A DNA stretch of 64,000 bases, taken from contig SFHC01000014.1 of assembly GCA_004555725.1 (NCBI GenBank), positions 1 to 64,000 on the forward strand. Direction: 5' to 3'. The DNA is from [Eubacterium] saphenum. GTDB taxonomy: Bacteria; Bacillota; Clostridia; Peptostreptococcales; Anaerovoracaceae. Under the pieces are notes generated by a model. It saw nothing but the letters and a program-made list of their open reading frames with translations. It did not search any database and had not been told where the DNA came from. Position 1 is the first letter of the stretch. Every line of letters starts with the position of its first letter. Shown piece by piece: positions 16,297 through 25,230 of the stretch. The translations under genes and the position numbers were made by a program.

Positions 16297-16586
16297 TGAG
16301 ATCCGCTTACGACGTAATCCTGAAGCCGGTCATCACTGAAAAGAGCATGGACCTGACTGCAGATAAGAAGTACACGTTCAAGGTTGCCGTAGATGCTGAC
16401 AAGACTGCAGTAAAGAACGCAGTTGAAGAGATCTTCGATGTAAACGTCGCTAAGGTCAACATCATGAACGTAAACGGCAAGTTAAAGAGAATGGGAAGAA
16501 CCGTCGGAAGAACAGCTGCTTATAAGAAAGCAATTGTTACTCTTACGGAAGACAGTAAAGAGATCGAGTTCTTCTCGAGTCTGTAA
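16296..16586 (+). CDS. rplW: 50S ribosomal protein L23
   Basis: 96 residues. VILKPVITEKSM start and NVAKVNIMNVNGKLKRMG are typical. L23 lies at the exit-tunnel mouth and docks trigger factor and SRP. It overlaps rplD by one base (TAATG), indicating coupling. Confidence 0.98.
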   Translation: MRSAYDVILKPVITEKSMDLTADKKYTFKVAVDADKTAVKNAVEEIFDVNVAKVNIMNVNGKLKRMGRTVGRTAAYKKAIVTLTEDSKEIEFFSSL

Positions 16587-16606
16587 TAAATAGGAGGTTG
16601 TAATCA

Positions 16607-17440
16607 ATGGGAATCAAGAAGTATAATCCAACAACCCCGGGTCTCAGAGGAATGACGGTCTCCACGTTTGAAGAAATCACGACCAGCACTCCGGAGAAAT
16701 CCCTTACGGTTACTCTGAAGAAGCATGCAGGCCGCAATACGCGTGGTAAGATCACCGTTCGTCACAGAGGCGGCGGAGTAAGACCGAAGTACAGAATCAT
16801 CGACTTCAAGCGTAATAAGGACAATGTTCCTGGAAAAGTTGCCACCATCGAGTATGATCCGAACAGATCTGCAAACATCGCTCTGATCAACTACGCTGAT
16901 GGTGAGAAGAGATACATCCTCGCTCCGGAAGGACTGAAAGTCGGAGCTACGATCGTTTCCGGACCGGACTCTGATATCCAGGTAGGAAACGCTCTGCCTC
17001 TGGCAAATATCCCGGTTGGTACACTGGTACACAACATCGAGATGAAGCCTGGAAAGGGCGGACAGCTGGTAAGATCCGCTGGAAACGGCGCACAGCTGAT
17101 GGCTAAGGAAGGAAAGTACGCACTGCTGAGACTGCCTTCCGGAGAGCTGAGAAACGTTCTGGCTGTATGCAGAGCTACTGTCGGCGAGGTCGGCAACGGC
17201 GAGCATTCCAACATTCAGATTGGTAAAGCCGGAAGAAGAAGACATATGGGATGGAGACCTACAGTAAGAGGTTCTGTCATGAACCCGAACGACCATCCGC
17301 ACGGTGGTGGTGAAGGACGTGCTCCGATCGGACGCAAGAGCCCGGTTACACCTTGGGGTAAGCCTGCTCTTGGTTATAAGACCAGAAAGAAGAACAAGGA
17401 CTCCAATAAATATATCGTAAAGAGAAGAAATGATAAATAG
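16607..17440 (+). CDS. rplB: 50S ribosomal protein L2
   Basis: 277 residues. Contains RHRGGGVRPKYR, an SH3-like core, and the strongly conserved MNPNDHPHGGGEGRAPIG, which includes the His needed for peptidyl transferase function. TAGGAGG precedes the ATG. Essential for subunit association. Confidence 0.98.
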   Translation: MGIKKYNPTTPGLRGMTVSTFEEITTSTPEKSLTVTLKKHAGRNTRGKITVRHRGGGVRPKYRIIDFKRNKDNVPGKVATIEYDPNRSANIALINYADGEKRYILAPEGLKVGATIVSGPDSDIQVGNALPLANIPVGTLVHNIEMKPGKGGQLVRSAGNGAQLMAKEGKYALLRLPSGELRNVLAVCRATVGEVGNGEHSNIQIGKAGRRRHMGWRPTVRGSVMNPNDHPHGGGEGRAPIGRKSPVTPWGKPALGYKTRKKNKDSNKYIVKRRNDK

Positions 17441-17459
17441 TAGGAAGGAGCACGAATAA

Positions 17460-17738
17460 ATGAGCAGATCGATTAAGAAGGGCCCTTTCGTAGATCCTAA
17501 GCTGCTGAAGGCTGTAGAAGAAATGAATGCAGCGAACGAGAAGAAAGTCGTAAAGACCTGGTCCAGATCCTCCACGATTTTCCCGCAGTTCGTAGGACAT
17601 ACCATTGCTGTTCATGACGGCAGAAAGCATGTGCCTGTATATGTTACTGAAGATATGGTTGGACATAAGCTCGGAGAGTTCGCTCCTACCAGAACATTCA
17701 GAGGTCACGCAGCGGATAAGGCGACAAAGGCTAGATAG
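17460..17738 (+). CDS. rpsS: 30S ribosomal protein S19
   Basis: 92 residues. MSRSIKKGPFVDPKL and STIFPQFVGHTIAVHDGRKH are invariant family segments. GAAGGAG upstream. A 30S head protein in contact with S13. Confidence 0.98.
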   Translation: MSRSIKKGPFVDPKLLKAVEEMNAANEKKVVKTWSRSSTIFPQFVGHTIAVHDGRKHVPVYVTEDMVGHKLGEFAPTRTFRGHAADKATKAR

Positions 17739-17753
17739 AAAGGGAGATAAGAA

Positions 17754-18089
17754 ATGGAAGCAAAAGCAACTGCAAAATATGTCAGAATGTCTCCTATTAA
17801 GCTGAAGCCTGTTACCGACCTGGTAAGAGGAAAAGACTTGAATGAGGCACTGAATATTCTCAGATTCACGCCAGGAAAAGGTTCTGAAATTGTAGAGAAA
17901 GTTGTTGAATCTGCAGCAGCTAACGCTGAAAACAATTTTGACATGAATCCGGATAATTTATACGTAGCAGAGATCAGTGCTAACCAGGGACCGACCATGA
18001 AGAGATGGAGAGCCGGTTCTCAGGGTAGAGCATCAGTAATCCTTAAGAGATCCAGTCACGTGACAGTTACTCTTAAGGAAAGAGATTAA
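17754..18089 (+). CDS. rplV: 50S ribosomal protein L22
   Basis: 111 residues. AKYVRMSPIKLKPVTDLVRG at the start, and the tunnel beta-hairpin with GPTMKRWRAGSQGRA near the C-terminus. AAAGGGAG upstream. Lines the nascent peptide tunnel. Confidence 0.98.
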   Translation: MEAKATAKYVRMSPIKLKPVTDLVRGKDLNEALNILRFTPGKGSEIVEKVVESAAANAENNFDMNPDNLYVAEISANQGPTMKRWRAGSQGRASVILKRSSHVTVTLKERD

Positions 18090-18106
18090 GTCAGGAGGTT
18101 CATTGA

Positions 18107-18961
18107 ATGGGTCAGAAGGTAAACCCGCATGGGTTAAGAGTAGGCGTTATCAAGGACTGGGATTCCAAATGGTATGCCGGAAAAGAACAGTTCGCTGATT
18201 ACCTCGCAGAGGATCACAACATCAGAACCTACGTTAAGAAGAAGCTTTACAGTGCCGGAGTATCTCACGTTGTTATCGAGAGATCCGGAGATAATAAAAT
18301 GCGCATTGTCATCTCTACTGCACGTCCGGGAATGGTTATCGGAAGATCCGGAGCAGGCATTGATCAGCTGAAGGCTGACCTGGAGAAGATGACAGATAAG
18401 AAGATCAGCATCTCCATCGAGGAAGTCAGAAGAAGCGAGATGGATGCTCAGCTGACAGCTGAGAGTGTTGCAGAAGCTCTGGAGCACAGAATCTCCTTCA
18501 GAAGAGCAATGAAGCAGGCGATCGGCAGAACCATGAAGTCCGGCGCAAAGGGAATCAAGATTCTCTGCTCCGGAAGACTGGGCGGTGCTGAAATCGCACG
18601 TAAGGAGCAGTACAGCGAGGGTAATGTTCCGCTGCACACACTGAGAGCGGACATCGACTACGGATTCGCTGAAGCAGATACTACATATGGTAGAATCGGC
18701 GTTAAGGTTTGGATTAACCATGGTGAGATTCTCGATAAGGGTCTGCAGAGCACAATTCGCGAGGATAAGCGCGAGGGCGGCAGAAAGGACAGAAGAGGCA
18801 GAAGAGACGATCGCCGCGGCGGCAGAAGAAAGTTTGACCGCAGAGACGATCACAGAGCTGCAAAGGCTGTCAACCCGAGAAAGAGAAAGGCTCCTAAGGC
18901 AGCTCCTAAGGCTGAGCAGGCTGAGTCTGCACCGGCTGAAGCACAGGAGACAAACGAATAA
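18107..18961 (+). CDS. rpsC: 30S ribosomal protein S3, with long basic C-terminal extension
   Basis: 284 residues; the family norm is about 210-230. Starts MGQKVNPHGLRVGVIKDWDSKW, KH domain MVIGRSGAGIDQLK, and RTMKSGAKGIKI. After the normal end (KVWINHGEIL) about 65 extra residues follow: an Arg/Gly/Asp-rich stretch (RRGGRRKFDRRDD), then Lys/Pro/Ala and an acidic tip. Such tails occur in some clostridia. S3 lines the mRNA entry pore. Confidence 0.97.
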   Translation: MGQKVNPHGLRVGVIKDWDSKWYAGKEQFADYLAEDHNIRTYVKKKLYSAGVSHVVIERSGDNKMRIVISTARPGMVIGRSGAGIDQLKADLEKMTDKKISISIEEVRRSEMDAQLTAESVAEALEHRISFRRAMKQAIGRTMKSGAKGIKILCSGRLGGAEIARKEQYSEGNVPLHTLRADIDYGFAEADTTYGRIGVKVWINHGEILDKGLQSTIREDKREGGRKDRRGRRDDRRGGRRKFDRRDDHRAAKAVNPRKRKAPKAAPKAEQAESAPAEAQETNE

Positions 18962-18987
18962 TATAAGTTGAAAGGAGGAACATCGCC

Positions 18988-19422
18988 ATGTTGATGCCTA
19001 AGCGCGTTAAGCATAGAAGAGTTCATAGAGGAAGAATGAAGGGTAAGGCCACCAAGGGCAATACCGTAACATACGGTGATTTTGGTCTGATGGCAGATGA
19101 GTGCGGATGGATCACTTCCAACCAGATCGAGGCTGCCAGAATTGCCATGACAAGATATACTAAGCGTGGTGGTAAAGTATACATTAAGATCTTCCCACAT
19201 AAGTCTGTAACAAAGAAGCCGGCTGAAGTACGTATGGGATCCGGAAAAGGTTCTCCAGAGTACTGGGTAGCAGTTGTTAAGCCGGGCAGAGTTATGTTCG
19301 AGATCGGCGGAGTTACTGAGGAACAGGCAAGAGAGGCTATGAGACTGGCTGGTCACAAGCTGCCGATCAAGTCCGAGTTCGTAAAGAAGGAGCCGGAAAA
19401 GGCAGAAGGCGGTGAAGCATAA
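18988..19422 (+). CDS. rplP: 50S ribosomal protein L16
   Basis: 144 residues. MLMPKRVKHRRVHRGRMKG start, and KIFPHKSVTKKPAEVRMGSG, which contains the Arg often hydroxylated in other bacteria. AAAGGAGG upstream. Its stop overlaps rpmC by 1 nt. Binds 5S/23S and helps position the A-site tRNA. Confidence 0.98.
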   Translation: MLMPKRVKHRRVHRGRMKGKATKGNTVTYGDFGLMADECGWITSNQIEAARIAMTRYTKRGGKVYIKIFPHKSVTKKPAEVRMGSGKGSPEYWVAVVKPGRVMFEIGGVTEEQAREAMRLAGHKLPIKSEFVKKEPEKAEGGEA

Positions 19423-19625
19423 TGGATTTAAATAAGATTAGAGAGATGACAGATGCTGAGCTGAGTGCAGAACTCGAAAAGATGCAGAAAGAGCTGTTCA
19501 ACCTCAGATTCCAGCATGTAACTGGTCAGCTTGACAATCCTGTTCAGATGAGAGAAGTCAAGAGAAACATCGCCAGAGTAAAGACAATTATCAGAGAGAA
19601 AGAGCTGGATCAGGTCCAGGCATAA
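19422..19625 (+). CDS. rpmC: 50S ribosomal protein L29
   Basis: 67 residues, two-helix protein. LNKIREMTDAELSAELEKMQ and QLDNPVQMREVKRNIARVKT are typical. Coupled to rplP by a TAATG overlap. Confidence 0.97.
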   Translation: MDLNKIREMTDAELSAELEKMQKELFNLRFQHVTGQLDNPVQMREVKRNIARVKTIIREKELDQVQA

Positions 19626-19643
19626 CCGGAAGGAGGATGTAAA

Positions 19644-19904
19644 ATGGCAGACGAAAGAAACAGCAGAAAAACAAAAGTCGGCGTCGTTGTCAGTGACAAG
19701 ATGGACAAGACTGTTGTCGTTGCATTCGAAGACTTCGTTAGACATTCTCTTTACGGAAAGTCAGTAAAGAGGACTAAGAAGGTAAAGGCTCACGATGAGA
19801 ATAACGAGTGCAGAGTAGGCGATCGCATTAGAATCATGGAAACCAGACCGCTGTCCAAGGACAAGAGATGGAGACTGGTCGAGATCGTTGAGAAGGCTAA
19901 ATAA
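19644..19904 (+). CDS. rpsQ: 30S ribosomal protein S17
   Basis: 86 residues, OB-fold. VGVVVSDKMDKTVVVAFE, then RVGDRIRIMETRPLSKDKRW. GGAGG upstream. An early assembly protein. Confidence 0.97.
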   Translation: MADERNSRKTKVGVVVSDKMDKTVVVAFEDFVRHSLYGKSVKRTKKVKAHDENNECRVGDRIRIMETRPLSKDKRWRLVEIVEKAK

Positions 19905-19918
19905 GGAGGCGCCAGAGC

Positions 19919-20293
19919 ATGATTCAGACAGAAACAAGACTGAAAGTCGCGGACAACTCAGGTGCAAAAGAACTCCTCTGCATCCGCATTCTGGGCGGAA
20001 CGAGCCGTCAGTATGCGAACATTGGAGACATCATTGTTTGCGCAGTTAAGGAAGCTACACCAGGCGGCGTTGTCAAGAAGGGCGACGTTGTCAGAGCCGT
20101 TGTCGTAAGATCCAAGAAGGGAACCAGAAGAGCTGACGGAAGCTACGTTCGTTTCGATCAGAACGCTGCGGTTATCATCAAGAGTAAAGAAGATAAGACT
20201 CCGGTAGGAACACGTATTTTCGGACCTGTTGCCAGAGAGCTCAGAGACGCTGGCTTCATGAAGATCGTGTCACTTGCTCCGGAAGTACTGTAG
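19919..20293 (+). CDS. rplN: 50S ribosomal protein L14
   Basis: 124 residues. MIQTETRLKVADNSGAKELL start and FMKIVSLAPEVL end are invariant features. TAAGGAGG upstream. Forms an intersubunit bridge and binds the silencing factor RsfS. Confidence 0.98.
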   Translation: MIQTETRLKVADNSGAKELLCIRILGGTSRQYANIGDIIVCAVKEATPGGVVKKGDVVRAVVVRSKKGTRRADGSYVRFDQNAAVIIKSKEDKTPVGTRIFGPVARELRDAGFMKIVSLAPEVL

Positions 20294-20306
20294 GAGGGAG
20301 TAACGA

Positions 20307-20612
20307 ATGCGTATTAAAAAAGATGATATGGTAATCGTTATTACCGGAAAAGACAAGGGCAAGACCGGAAAAGTTCTGAAGGCTATGCCTGCAGAGCACA
20401 GAGTTGTCGTTAAGGGCGTCAACGTTCAGGCTAAGCATCAGAAGCAGACTAGAACTGAGGCTGCTCAGATCAAGCACGTGGAAGGTCCTATCGATGTTTC
20501 CGATGTAATGTATTATGACGAAAAGAGCAAGCAGGCTGTTAAGGTCGGCTATGCATTCAAAGACGGCGTCAAGGTCAGAGTCAACAAGAAGACCGGAGAC
20601 GTATTAGACTAG
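20307..20612 (+). CDS. rplX: 50S ribosomal protein L24
   Basis: 101 residues. KOW motif MVIVITGKDKGKTGKV at the N-terminus, and NVQAKHQKQTRTEAAQI. TAGGAGGG upstream. Assembly initiator near the tunnel exit. Confidence 0.97.
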   Translation: MRIKKDDMVIVITGKDKGKTGKVLKAMPAEHRVVVKGVNVQAKHQKQTRTEAAQIKHVEGPIDVSDVMYYDEKSKQAVKVGYAFKDGVKVRVNKKTGDVLD

Positions 20613-20629
20613 GAAAGGAGGGGGAACGT

Positions 20630-21172
20630 ATGACAGCCAGATTAAAGGATACTTATAAGAATGAAGTATTTAAACAGCTTCAGGAAAAGTACCATTACTC
20701 CAACGTTATGGAAGTTCCTAAGGTTGAGAAAGTAACGATCAATATGGGACTGGGAGAGGCGAAGGATAATTCCAAGGTTCTCGAAACTGCTGTTAATGAA
20801 ATCGCTGCAATCGCAGGACAGAAGCCGGTAGTCACAAAGGCGAGAAAGTCCATTGCGAACTTCAAGGTCAGACAGGGTCAGCCGGTCGGCGCCAAAGTTA
20901 CACTGCGCGGCGACAACATGTACTACTTCATTGACAAGCTTTTCAATGTTTCTCTTCCGCGTGTAAGAGACTTCAGAGGCGTTAGCCGCAATTCCTTCGA
21001 TGGAAGAGGCAACTACTCCATGGGCGTTAAGGAGCAGCTGATTTTCCCTGAAATCAACTACGATGATGTAGATATGATCAAGGGAATGAACATTGTATTC
21101 ACTACAACGGCTAAGACAGACGAAGAGGCGGCAACGCTTCTCGAGCTCCTGGGCATGCCGTTTGAAAAGTAG
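20630..21172 (+). CDS. rplE: 50S ribosomal protein L5
   Basis: 180 residues. KVEKVTINMGLGEA, TKARKSIANFKVRQG and FPEINYDDVD are diagnostic. AAAGGAGGGGG upstream. Binds 5S rRNA. Confidence 0.98.
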   Translation: MTARLKDTYKNEVFKQLQEKYHYSNVMEVPKVEKVTINMGLGEAKDNSKVLETAVNEIAAIAGQKPVVTKARKSIANFKVRQGQPVGAKVTLRGDNMYYFIDKLFNVSLPRVRDFRGVSRNSFDGRGNYSMGVKEQLIFPEINYDDVDMIKGMNIVFTTTAKTDEEAATLLELLGMPFEK

Positions 21173-21190
21173 TCTACTTAGGAGGGTGTA

Positions 21191-21376
21191 ATGGCTAAAA
21201 AGTCTTTAAAGGTAAAGCAGCAGAGAAAGCCTAAATATGCGACTCGCGCATATACCAGATGTAAGATTTGCGGACGTCCGCACTCCGTCCTGAAGAAGTA
21301 CGGAATTTGCAGAGTCTGCTTTAGAGAGCTTGCGTATAAAGGAGAAATTCCGGGCGTAAAGAAAGCAAGTTGGTAA
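21191..21376 (+). CDS. rpsZ: 30S ribosomal protein S14, zinc type
   Basis: 61 residues, short zinc-ribbon form with CKICGRPHSV and CRVCFREL (two CxxC pairs), unlike the ~100-residue Cys-less form. AGGAGGG upstream. Ends GVKKASW as in the family. Confidence 0.97.
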   Translation: MAKKSLKVKQQRKPKYATRAYTRCKICGRPHSVLKKYGICRVCFRELAYKGEIPGVKKASW

Positions 21377-21401
21377 ACATACCAGAAGGGAGAATAGCGT
21401 A

Positions 21402-21803
21402 ATGACAATGACAGATCCAATCGCGGATATGCTCACAAGAATCAGAAATGCCAATTCTGTTGGTCATGAAACTGTCGATTTCCCTGCAACAAGAATGAAG
21501 AAGGCAATCGCCCAGATTCTCCTTGATGAGGGATATATCGCATCTTATGACATTGTGGACAGCGGCAACGTTCAGAAGAACATCCACGTGACATTGAAGT
21601 ACGGTTCAAATAAAGAGAAAGTTATCACTGGAATTAAGAGGATTTCCAAGCCTGGTATGAGAGTTTACGCTCATGCAAACGAGGTTCCGAAAGTTCTCGG
21701 CGGACTGGGAATTGCCATCATCTCCACTTCCAACGGAGTGATGAGCGACAAGGATGCCAGAAAACAGGGAATCGGCGGCGAAGTCATTTGTTATGTATGG
21801 TAG
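21402..21803 (+). CDS. rpsH: 30S ribosomal protein S8
   Basis: 133 residues. MTDPIADMLTRIRNAN start and STSNGVMSDKDARKQGIGGE end. Binds 16S rRNA and in E. coli represses the spc operon. Confidence 0.98.
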   Translation: MTMTDPIADMLTRIRNANSVGHETVDFPATRMKKAIAQILLDEGYIASYDIVDSGNVQKNIHVTLKYGSNKEKVITGIKRISKPGMRVYAHANEVPKVLGGLGIAIISTSNGVMSDKDARKQGIGGEVICYVW

Positions 21804-21816
21804 GAGGTAGTGCAAT

Positions 21817-22359
21817 ATGTCAAGAATAGGTAATAAGCCTGTTGAGCTTCCTGCCGGTGTTGAGGTTAAGGTTGACGGCAACGTTGTAACCGTTAAAGGA
21901 CCTCAGGGCGAGCTCAGCCAGGAAATCAGCGATAAGATTACTGTATCTGTTGAAGCAAATGAAGTTATCCTGAAGAGAGCTTCTGACAACAGAACAGACA
22001 AAGCGCAGCATGGTCTCTCAAGATCCTTGATCGAAAACATGATTGTCGGTGTAACCAAGGGTTATGAGAAGAAGCTGATCGTTGAGGGAGTCGGCTACAG
22101 AGTAGAGAAAAAGGGAAATAAGCTTGTCATGAACCTTGGATTCTCACATCCGGTAGAGATGGAAGATCCGGAGGGCATCACAACAGAAGCTCCTGATAAT
22201 AACACCGTTGTTGTTAAGGGTATTGACAAGGCGCTGGTCGGAAATTATGCGGCTAAGATCCGTCAGTGGAGAAAGCCTGAGCCATACAAGGGCAAGGGAA
22301 TCCGCTACGATGGCGAGCATATCCGCAGAAAAGAAGGAAAGACCGGAGCTAAGGCATAA
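21817..22359 (+). CDS. rplF: 50S ribosomal protein L6
   Basis: 180 residues. MSRIGNKPVELPAGV start; GVGYRV and the C-terminal PEPYKGKGIRY motif are diagnostic. TAGGAGG upstream. Located near the factor-binding site. Confidence 0.98.
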   Translation: MSRIGNKPVELPAGVEVKVDGNVVTVKGPQGELSQEISDKITVSVEANEVILKRASDNRTDKAQHGLSRSLIENMIVGVTKGYEKKLIVEGVGYRVEKKGNKLVMNLGFSHPVEMEDPEGITTEAPDNNTVVVKGIDKALVGNYAAKIRQWRKPEPYKGKGIRYDGEHIRRKEGKTGAKA

Positions 22360-22377
22360 CGGAAAGGAGTGAGTGTA

Positions 22378-22743
22378 ATGGCAAAGATGAGTAAGAATGA
22401 CAAGCGTCTGAAGAGACATCACAGACTGAGAAAAGACCTGAACGGAACTCCTGAGAAGCCGAGACTTTGCGTATTCAGATCAAATAAGAATATCGCATGC
22501 CAGATCGTTGACGATACACAGCGCAAGACTCTGGCTGCGGCATCCACACTTGATAAGGATATCAAGGCTGAGATCAAGAACGGCGGAAATAAAGAAGCCG
22601 CAAGAAAAGTCGGCGAAGCAGTAGCAAAGAGAGCACTGGAAAAGGGCATCACAGAGGTTGCTTTTGACAGAGGCGGATTCCTGTACCACGGAAGAGTTAA
22701 GGAACTCGCAGATGGAGCTCGCGAGGCTGGACTGAAGTTCTAA
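22378..22743 (+). CDS. rplR: 50S ribosomal protein L18
   Basis: 121 residues from ATG 22378, preferred to a GTG at 22369, because GGAAAGGAGTG occupies the region just before and the family starts close to this Met. RLKRHHRLRKDLNGTPEKPR and FDRGGFLYHGRVKELADGAR are typical. Binds 5S rRNA with L5. Confidence 0.97.
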   Translation: MAKMSKNDKRLKRHHRLRKDLNGTPEKPRLCVFRSNKNIACQIVDDTQRKTLAAASTLDKDIKAEIKNGGNKEAARKVGEAVAKRALEKGITEVAFDRGGFLYHGRVKELADGAREAGLKF

Positions 22744-22757
22744 CGGGAGGAAATAGA

Positions 22758-23261
22758 ATGCGTAATACAATTGATGCTTCCAAGCTTGATCTGACGGAAA
22801 CCATCATCAATATCAGACGTGTTGCCAAGACTGTAAAGGGCGGCCGCAACATGAGATTCAGCGTTACTATCGTAGTCGGAGATCATAACGGCCACGTAGG
22901 CGTTGGACTCGGAAAGTCTGCTGAAATTCCGGAAGCTGTCAGAAAGGCAACTGAAGCTGCAAAGAAGAATATGATTTATGTTCCAATGGTTGGAACAACA
23001 ATCCCACACAGAAACATCGGCGTACACGGAGCTGCTAAGGTTCTTCTGATGCCGGCTCCGGCAGGAACCGGAGTACTGGCAGGATCCTCTGCCCGTACAG
23101 TTCTGGAGTCTGCGGGAATCCGCGACGTCAGAGCTAAATCCGTTGGTTCTGACAACTCCGGAAACATCGCTCTCGCTACACTGGAAGGTCTGAGACAGCT
23201 GAAGACTGTAGAGAGTGTTGCAAAGCTGAGAGGCAAGACACCGGAAGAGATCATGAGATAA
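22758..23261 (+). CDS. rpsE: 30S ribosomal protein S5
   Basis: 167 residues. NIRRVAKTVKGGRNMRFS, VVGDHNGHVGVGLGKS and AGTGVLAG are diagnostic. GGGAGG upstream. Important for decoding accuracy. Confidence 0.98.
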   Translation: MRNTIDASKLDLTETIINIRRVAKTVKGGRNMRFSVTIVVGDHNGHVGVGLGKSAEIPEAVRKATEAAKKNMIYVPMVGTTIPHRNIGVHGAAKVLLMPAPAGTGVLAGSSARTVLESAGIRDVRAKSVGSDNSGNIALATLEGLRQLKTVESVAKLRGKTPEEIMR

Positions 23262-23274
23262 CAGGAGGAAGACA

Positions 23275-23457
23275 ATGGCTGGTAAAATTAAGATCACATT
23301 GACGAAAAGCCCGATTGGTGCTTCCCCTAAGCAGAAGAAAGTTGTTGAAGCACTGGGACTTAAGAAGATGCACCATTCTGTTGTATTAGATGACACACCG
23401 GCTACACGCGGTGCTGTTGCTAAGGTTCCGCATCTTCTCACTGTAGAAGAAGCATAG
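23275..23457 (+). CDS. rpmD: 50S ribosomal protein L30
   Basis: 60 residues. IKITLTKSPIGASPKQKKVV, then GLKKMHHSVVLDDTPATRG. AGGAGG upstream. Sits between rpsE and rplO in the usual order. Confidence 0.97.
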   Translation: MAGKIKITLTKSPIGASPKQKKVVEALGLKKMHHSVVLDDTPATRGAVAKVPHLLTVEEA

Positions 23458-23476
23458 CAAGGGGGTGCGTACTAGA

Positions 23477-23917
23477 ATGAAGCTGCATGAATATATTGCA
23501 CCGGCAGGTGCTAAGAGATCCCGCAAGAGAAAGGGCCGCGGCAACGCAACCGGTCAGGGAAAGACCGGCGGCAGAGGTATGAACGGCCAGAAGCAGAGAA
23601 GCGGCGGCGGTGTAAGACTTGGTTTCGAGGGAGGCCAGATGCCGCTGTACAGACGTCTGCCAAAGAGAGGATTCACAAACATTTTCGCTACAGAGTATTC
23701 TGCGATCAATGTTGATGTCCTCAACAGATATGAAGACGGAACAGTTGTTACGCCGGAACTTCTGAAAGAAGATGGCGTCGTTAAGAAGCTCAATGACGGT
23801 GTTAAGATTCTCGGAGACGGTGAACTCCAGAAGAAGCTGACTGTTCAGGCTAGCAAATTCACTAAGAGTGCAAAAGAGAAGATCGAGGCAGCCGGCGGAA
23901 AGGCCGAGGTGATTTAA
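23477..23917 (+). CDS. rplO: 50S ribosomal protein L15
   Basis: 146 residues from ATG 23477. An upstream GTG at 23465 is part of the AGGGGGTG ribosome binding site. MKLHEYIAPAGAKRSRKRKG, GGRGMNGQKQRSGGG and FEGGQMPLYRRLPKRGF are diagnostic. Its stop almost touches secY. Confidence 0.97.
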   Translation: MKLHEYIAPAGAKRSRKRKGRGNATGQGKTGGRGMNGQKQRSGGGVRLGFEGGQMPLYRRLPKRGFTNIFATEYSAINVDVLNRYEDGTVVTPELLKEDGVVKKLNDGVKILGDGELQKKLTVQASKFTKSAKEKIEAAGGKAEVI

Positions 23918-25204
23918 ATGGAAATGTTAAAGACCATTCGCCAGGCTTTCGGAGTAAAAGAAATCCGGTCGAAAATGATCTTCACATTACTGATGCTCGT
24001 AGTATTCAGAATCGGATCCAATATCCCAGTACCGGGAATTAACCATGAGGTTCTGGCAGAGATGTTTACCAATGGAAACATGGGTATTCTCGAACTGTTC
24101 AACCTCTTCTCTGGCGGATCCTTTGCAAACTTTACTGTATTTGCACTCAGTGTCACGCCGTACATTACGGCGTCCATCATTGTGCAGCTGCTGACCGTCG
24201 CATTCCCGTACTTTGAACGGCTTGCGAAGGAAGGCATGGAAGGACGCAAGAAGATGGCTCAGATCACGCGTTACATGTCAGTTGTTCTGGCTGTCATCCA
24301 GGCGCTGGGTCTGACATTCGGTCTGTTCAGAAAGGCGATTATTAATCAGTCGGTCTTTAACTTCATTGTAATCACATTAATCCTGACTGCAGGAACAACA
24401 TTCCTGATGTGGCTGGGAGAGCAGATTAATGAATATGGTGTTGGAAATGGAATCTCGCTGTTGATTTTCGGCGGCATTATTGCCAGAGTGCCGAGCCAGA
24501 TCTCTGAGATCGCGAGCAAGGTCAGCGGCGGATCCATGTCCGTCATTTCCCTGATTCTCTTCATTATCTTTGCTGTCGTCGTAGTAGTCGGCGTCATCGA
24601 AGTTCAGCAGGGAACCAGAAAGATTCCGGTTCAGTACGCAAAGCGTGTTGTCGGAAGAAAGATGTACGGCGGTCAGTCCACACACATTCCTCTGAAAGTC
24701 AACCAGGCCGGAGTAATTCCGATCATCTTTGCGCTTTCACTGCTCCAGTTCCCGCTGACAATTATGTACTTCTTCCCTGGAACGGGTTTCTACCATTTCT
24801 GTGAGAAGTACCTGTCGCCTGCAGGAAGCCCTGGAGTCTGGGTTTATGCCGTATTGAATGTCGCGCTGATTATCTTCTTTAACTATTTCTACACTGCGAT
24901 TACATTTAATCCGGTAGAGATTTCTAAAGATATGAAAGCCAACGGCGGATTCATTCCTGGAATTCGTCCGGGCAAGCCGACTACAGAATATCTGAGCAAT
25001 GTCATGTCCAGAATTTCGATTGTCGGTGCGATTTTCCTGGCTGTTGTAGCAACGCTGCCTACACTGGTTTCTCAGTATACAGGACTGGATATCCGTTTCG
25101 GCGGAACATCCCTTCTGATTGCCGTAGGTGTTGCGCTTGATACTGTACAGCAGCTGCAGAATCAGATGCTGATGAGAAATTATCGAGGCTTTCTTAATAA
25201 ATAG
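23918..25204 (+). CDS. secY: Protein translocase subunit SecY
   Basis: 428 residues with ten membrane segments. IGSNIPVPGIN near TM1 (plug/pore region), PYITASIIVQLL in TM2, and the cytoplasmic loop FIPGIRPGKPTTEYL. It forms the protein-conducting channel with SecE/SecG. It starts right after the rplO stop. Confidence 0.98.
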   Translation: MEMLKTIRQAFGVKEIRSKMIFTLLMLVVFRIGSNIPVPGINHEVLAEMFTNGNMGILELFNLFSGGSFANFTVFALSVTPYITASIIVQLLTVAFPYFERLAKEGMEGRKKMAQITRYMSVVLAVIQALGLTFGLFRKAIINQSVFNFIVITLILTAGTTFLMWLGEQINEYGVGNGISLLIFGGIIARVPSQISEIASKVSGGSMSVISLILFIIFAVVVVVGVIEVQQGTRKIPVQYAKRVVGRKMYGGQSTHIPLKVNQAGVIPIIFALSLLQFPLTIMYFFPGTGFYHFCEKYLSPAGSPGVWVYAVLNVALIIFFNYFYTAITFNPVEISKDMKANGGFIPGIRPGKPTTEYLSNVMSRISIVGAIFLAVVATLPTLVSQYTGLDIRFGGTSLLIAVGVALDTVQQLQNQMLMRNYRGFLNK

Positions 25205-25230
25205 TGCGGAAAAGAATGGGAGATGAAATT

